From assembly GCA_033765235.1 (NCBI GenBank), contig JANRIG010000023.1, forward strand, positions 62,001 to 126,000: 64,000 nt of DNA, written 5' to 3'. The stretch is from JANRIG01 sp033765235. Its GTDB lineage: Bacteria; Bacteroidota; Bacteroidia; Cytophagales; UBA9547. The notes under the pieces were generated by a model. The model was given only the letters and a program-made list of their open reading frames with translations. It searched no databases and had not been told where the DNA came from. Position numbers and translations under genes: made by a program. Below are positions 63,834 through 64,000 of the stretch, piece after piece (the first letter of the stretch is position 1; each line of letters begins with the position of its first letter).

Positions 63834-64000
63834 TTATTGCTTACCCTTTGCAAATATAGCCCAAAACTGCAATCCAAATCCTGAAAGCACTACTATAGGA
63901 GCTATAGTGATACCAAGTACTCCAAAGCCATAGGGCTCTTTGTCCAATCCCATGAGCACAAAGCCCAATACTATGATAAAGACACCGGCAAGCAATATAT
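63834..64000 (-). CDS. DUF3098 family membrane protein, 5' end cut off
   Basis: The last ~54 residues of a small membrane protein, with the frame open to the window's right edge. Two hydrophobic helices are visible: ILLAGVFIIVLGFVLMG and VLGITIAPIVVLSGFGLQFWAIF, with a polar LDKEPYGF loop between and a basic tail. That layout and its position before uppP match DUF3098 of Bacteroidota. Its role is unknown; it is often next to ftsX. Confidence 0.8.
   Translation of the reverse strand, partial: ILLAGVFIIVLGFVLMGLDKEPYGFGVLGITIAPIVVLSGFGLQFWAIFAKGKQ

Overview
The window is a 64 kb stretch of an AT-rich Bacteroidota chromosome. Several things point to that phylum: proteins carrying type IX secretion (T9SS) sorting domains, a PorP/SprF-type partner, a carboxypeptidase-regulatory-domain TonB receptor, the uppP/DUF3098 gene pair, and promoters of the form TTTG-N19-TAnnTTTG with little sign of Shine-Dalgarno sites. 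The genus cannot be told from the sequence. Most of the window is ordinary chromosome with genes on both strands. There are no rRNA genes, no CRISPR array and no prophage, and I see one tRNA (Asn).

Layout. 1-3.2 kb: hemL (cut by the left edge), sufE, tRNA-Asn, an outer-membrane barrel and a small lipoprotein. 3.2-7.6 kb: gyrA and an orphan MoxR/Mg-chelatase-like AAA+ ATPase. 7.6-13.2 kb: a 657 bp AT-rich gap, then a 1652-residue secreted repeat protein with a T9SS type A tail. 13.4-16.4 kb: a two-gene operon of a PorV/PorQ-like barrel and a helix-hairpin-helix outer-membrane protein. 16.5-19.6 kb: a TonB-dependent receptor divergent from a DtxR/MntR regulator, with a perfect 16-bp palindrome inside the receptor promoter. 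19.6-21.8 kb: galactokinase, the 3' stub of a DegT aminotransferase, and a REP/RAYT mobile unit. 21.8-30.3 kb: a six-gene operon for alpha-galactoside breakdown (DUF1080 protein, two FucI/AraA-like isomerase paralogues, a GH36/27-type alpha-galactosidase, a Tat-exported TIM-barrel isomerase and a GH110-type alpha-1,3-galactosidase). 30.4-35.6 kb: pheT, a small Fe-S protein, an FMN reductase and a membrane histidine kinase. 35.6-44.7 kb (minus strand): aminotransferase, DUF2520 protein, a decayed T9SS type B substrate with its PorP/SprF partner, an FAD oxidoreductase plus membrane glycosyltransferase pair, and a TPR protein. 44.8-50.1 kb: glycogen debranching enzyme, a small protein and a SNF2 helicase. 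50.1-53.3 kb: lpdA, a membrane protein and rsmH. 53.3-57.8 kb: a CzcB/CzcA metal-efflux pair. 58-62.7 kb: alanine dehydrogenase and a WG-repeat protein. 63-64 kb: uppP and DUF3098 (cut by the right edge).

How the genes may work together. The two alpha-galactosidases would release galactose at the cell surface or in the periplasm, and the nearby galactokinase could phosphorylate it. The two isomerase-like proteins suggest a second sugar or a modified sugar is handled as well. The operon has a well-formed promoter but no SusC/SusD pair. It ends against a REP/RAYT unit and a truncated aminotransferase gene, so it looks like a cassette that arrived by rearrangement. The DtxR-type regulator probably represses the divergent metal receptor through the palindrome in its promoter.

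The observations most worth following are the alpha-galactoside cassette and its junction, the REP/RAYT unit with near-perfect palindromes, the operator-in-promoter arrangement, the T9SS type B gene broken by two separate lesions, and the barrel plus HhH-barrel operon.
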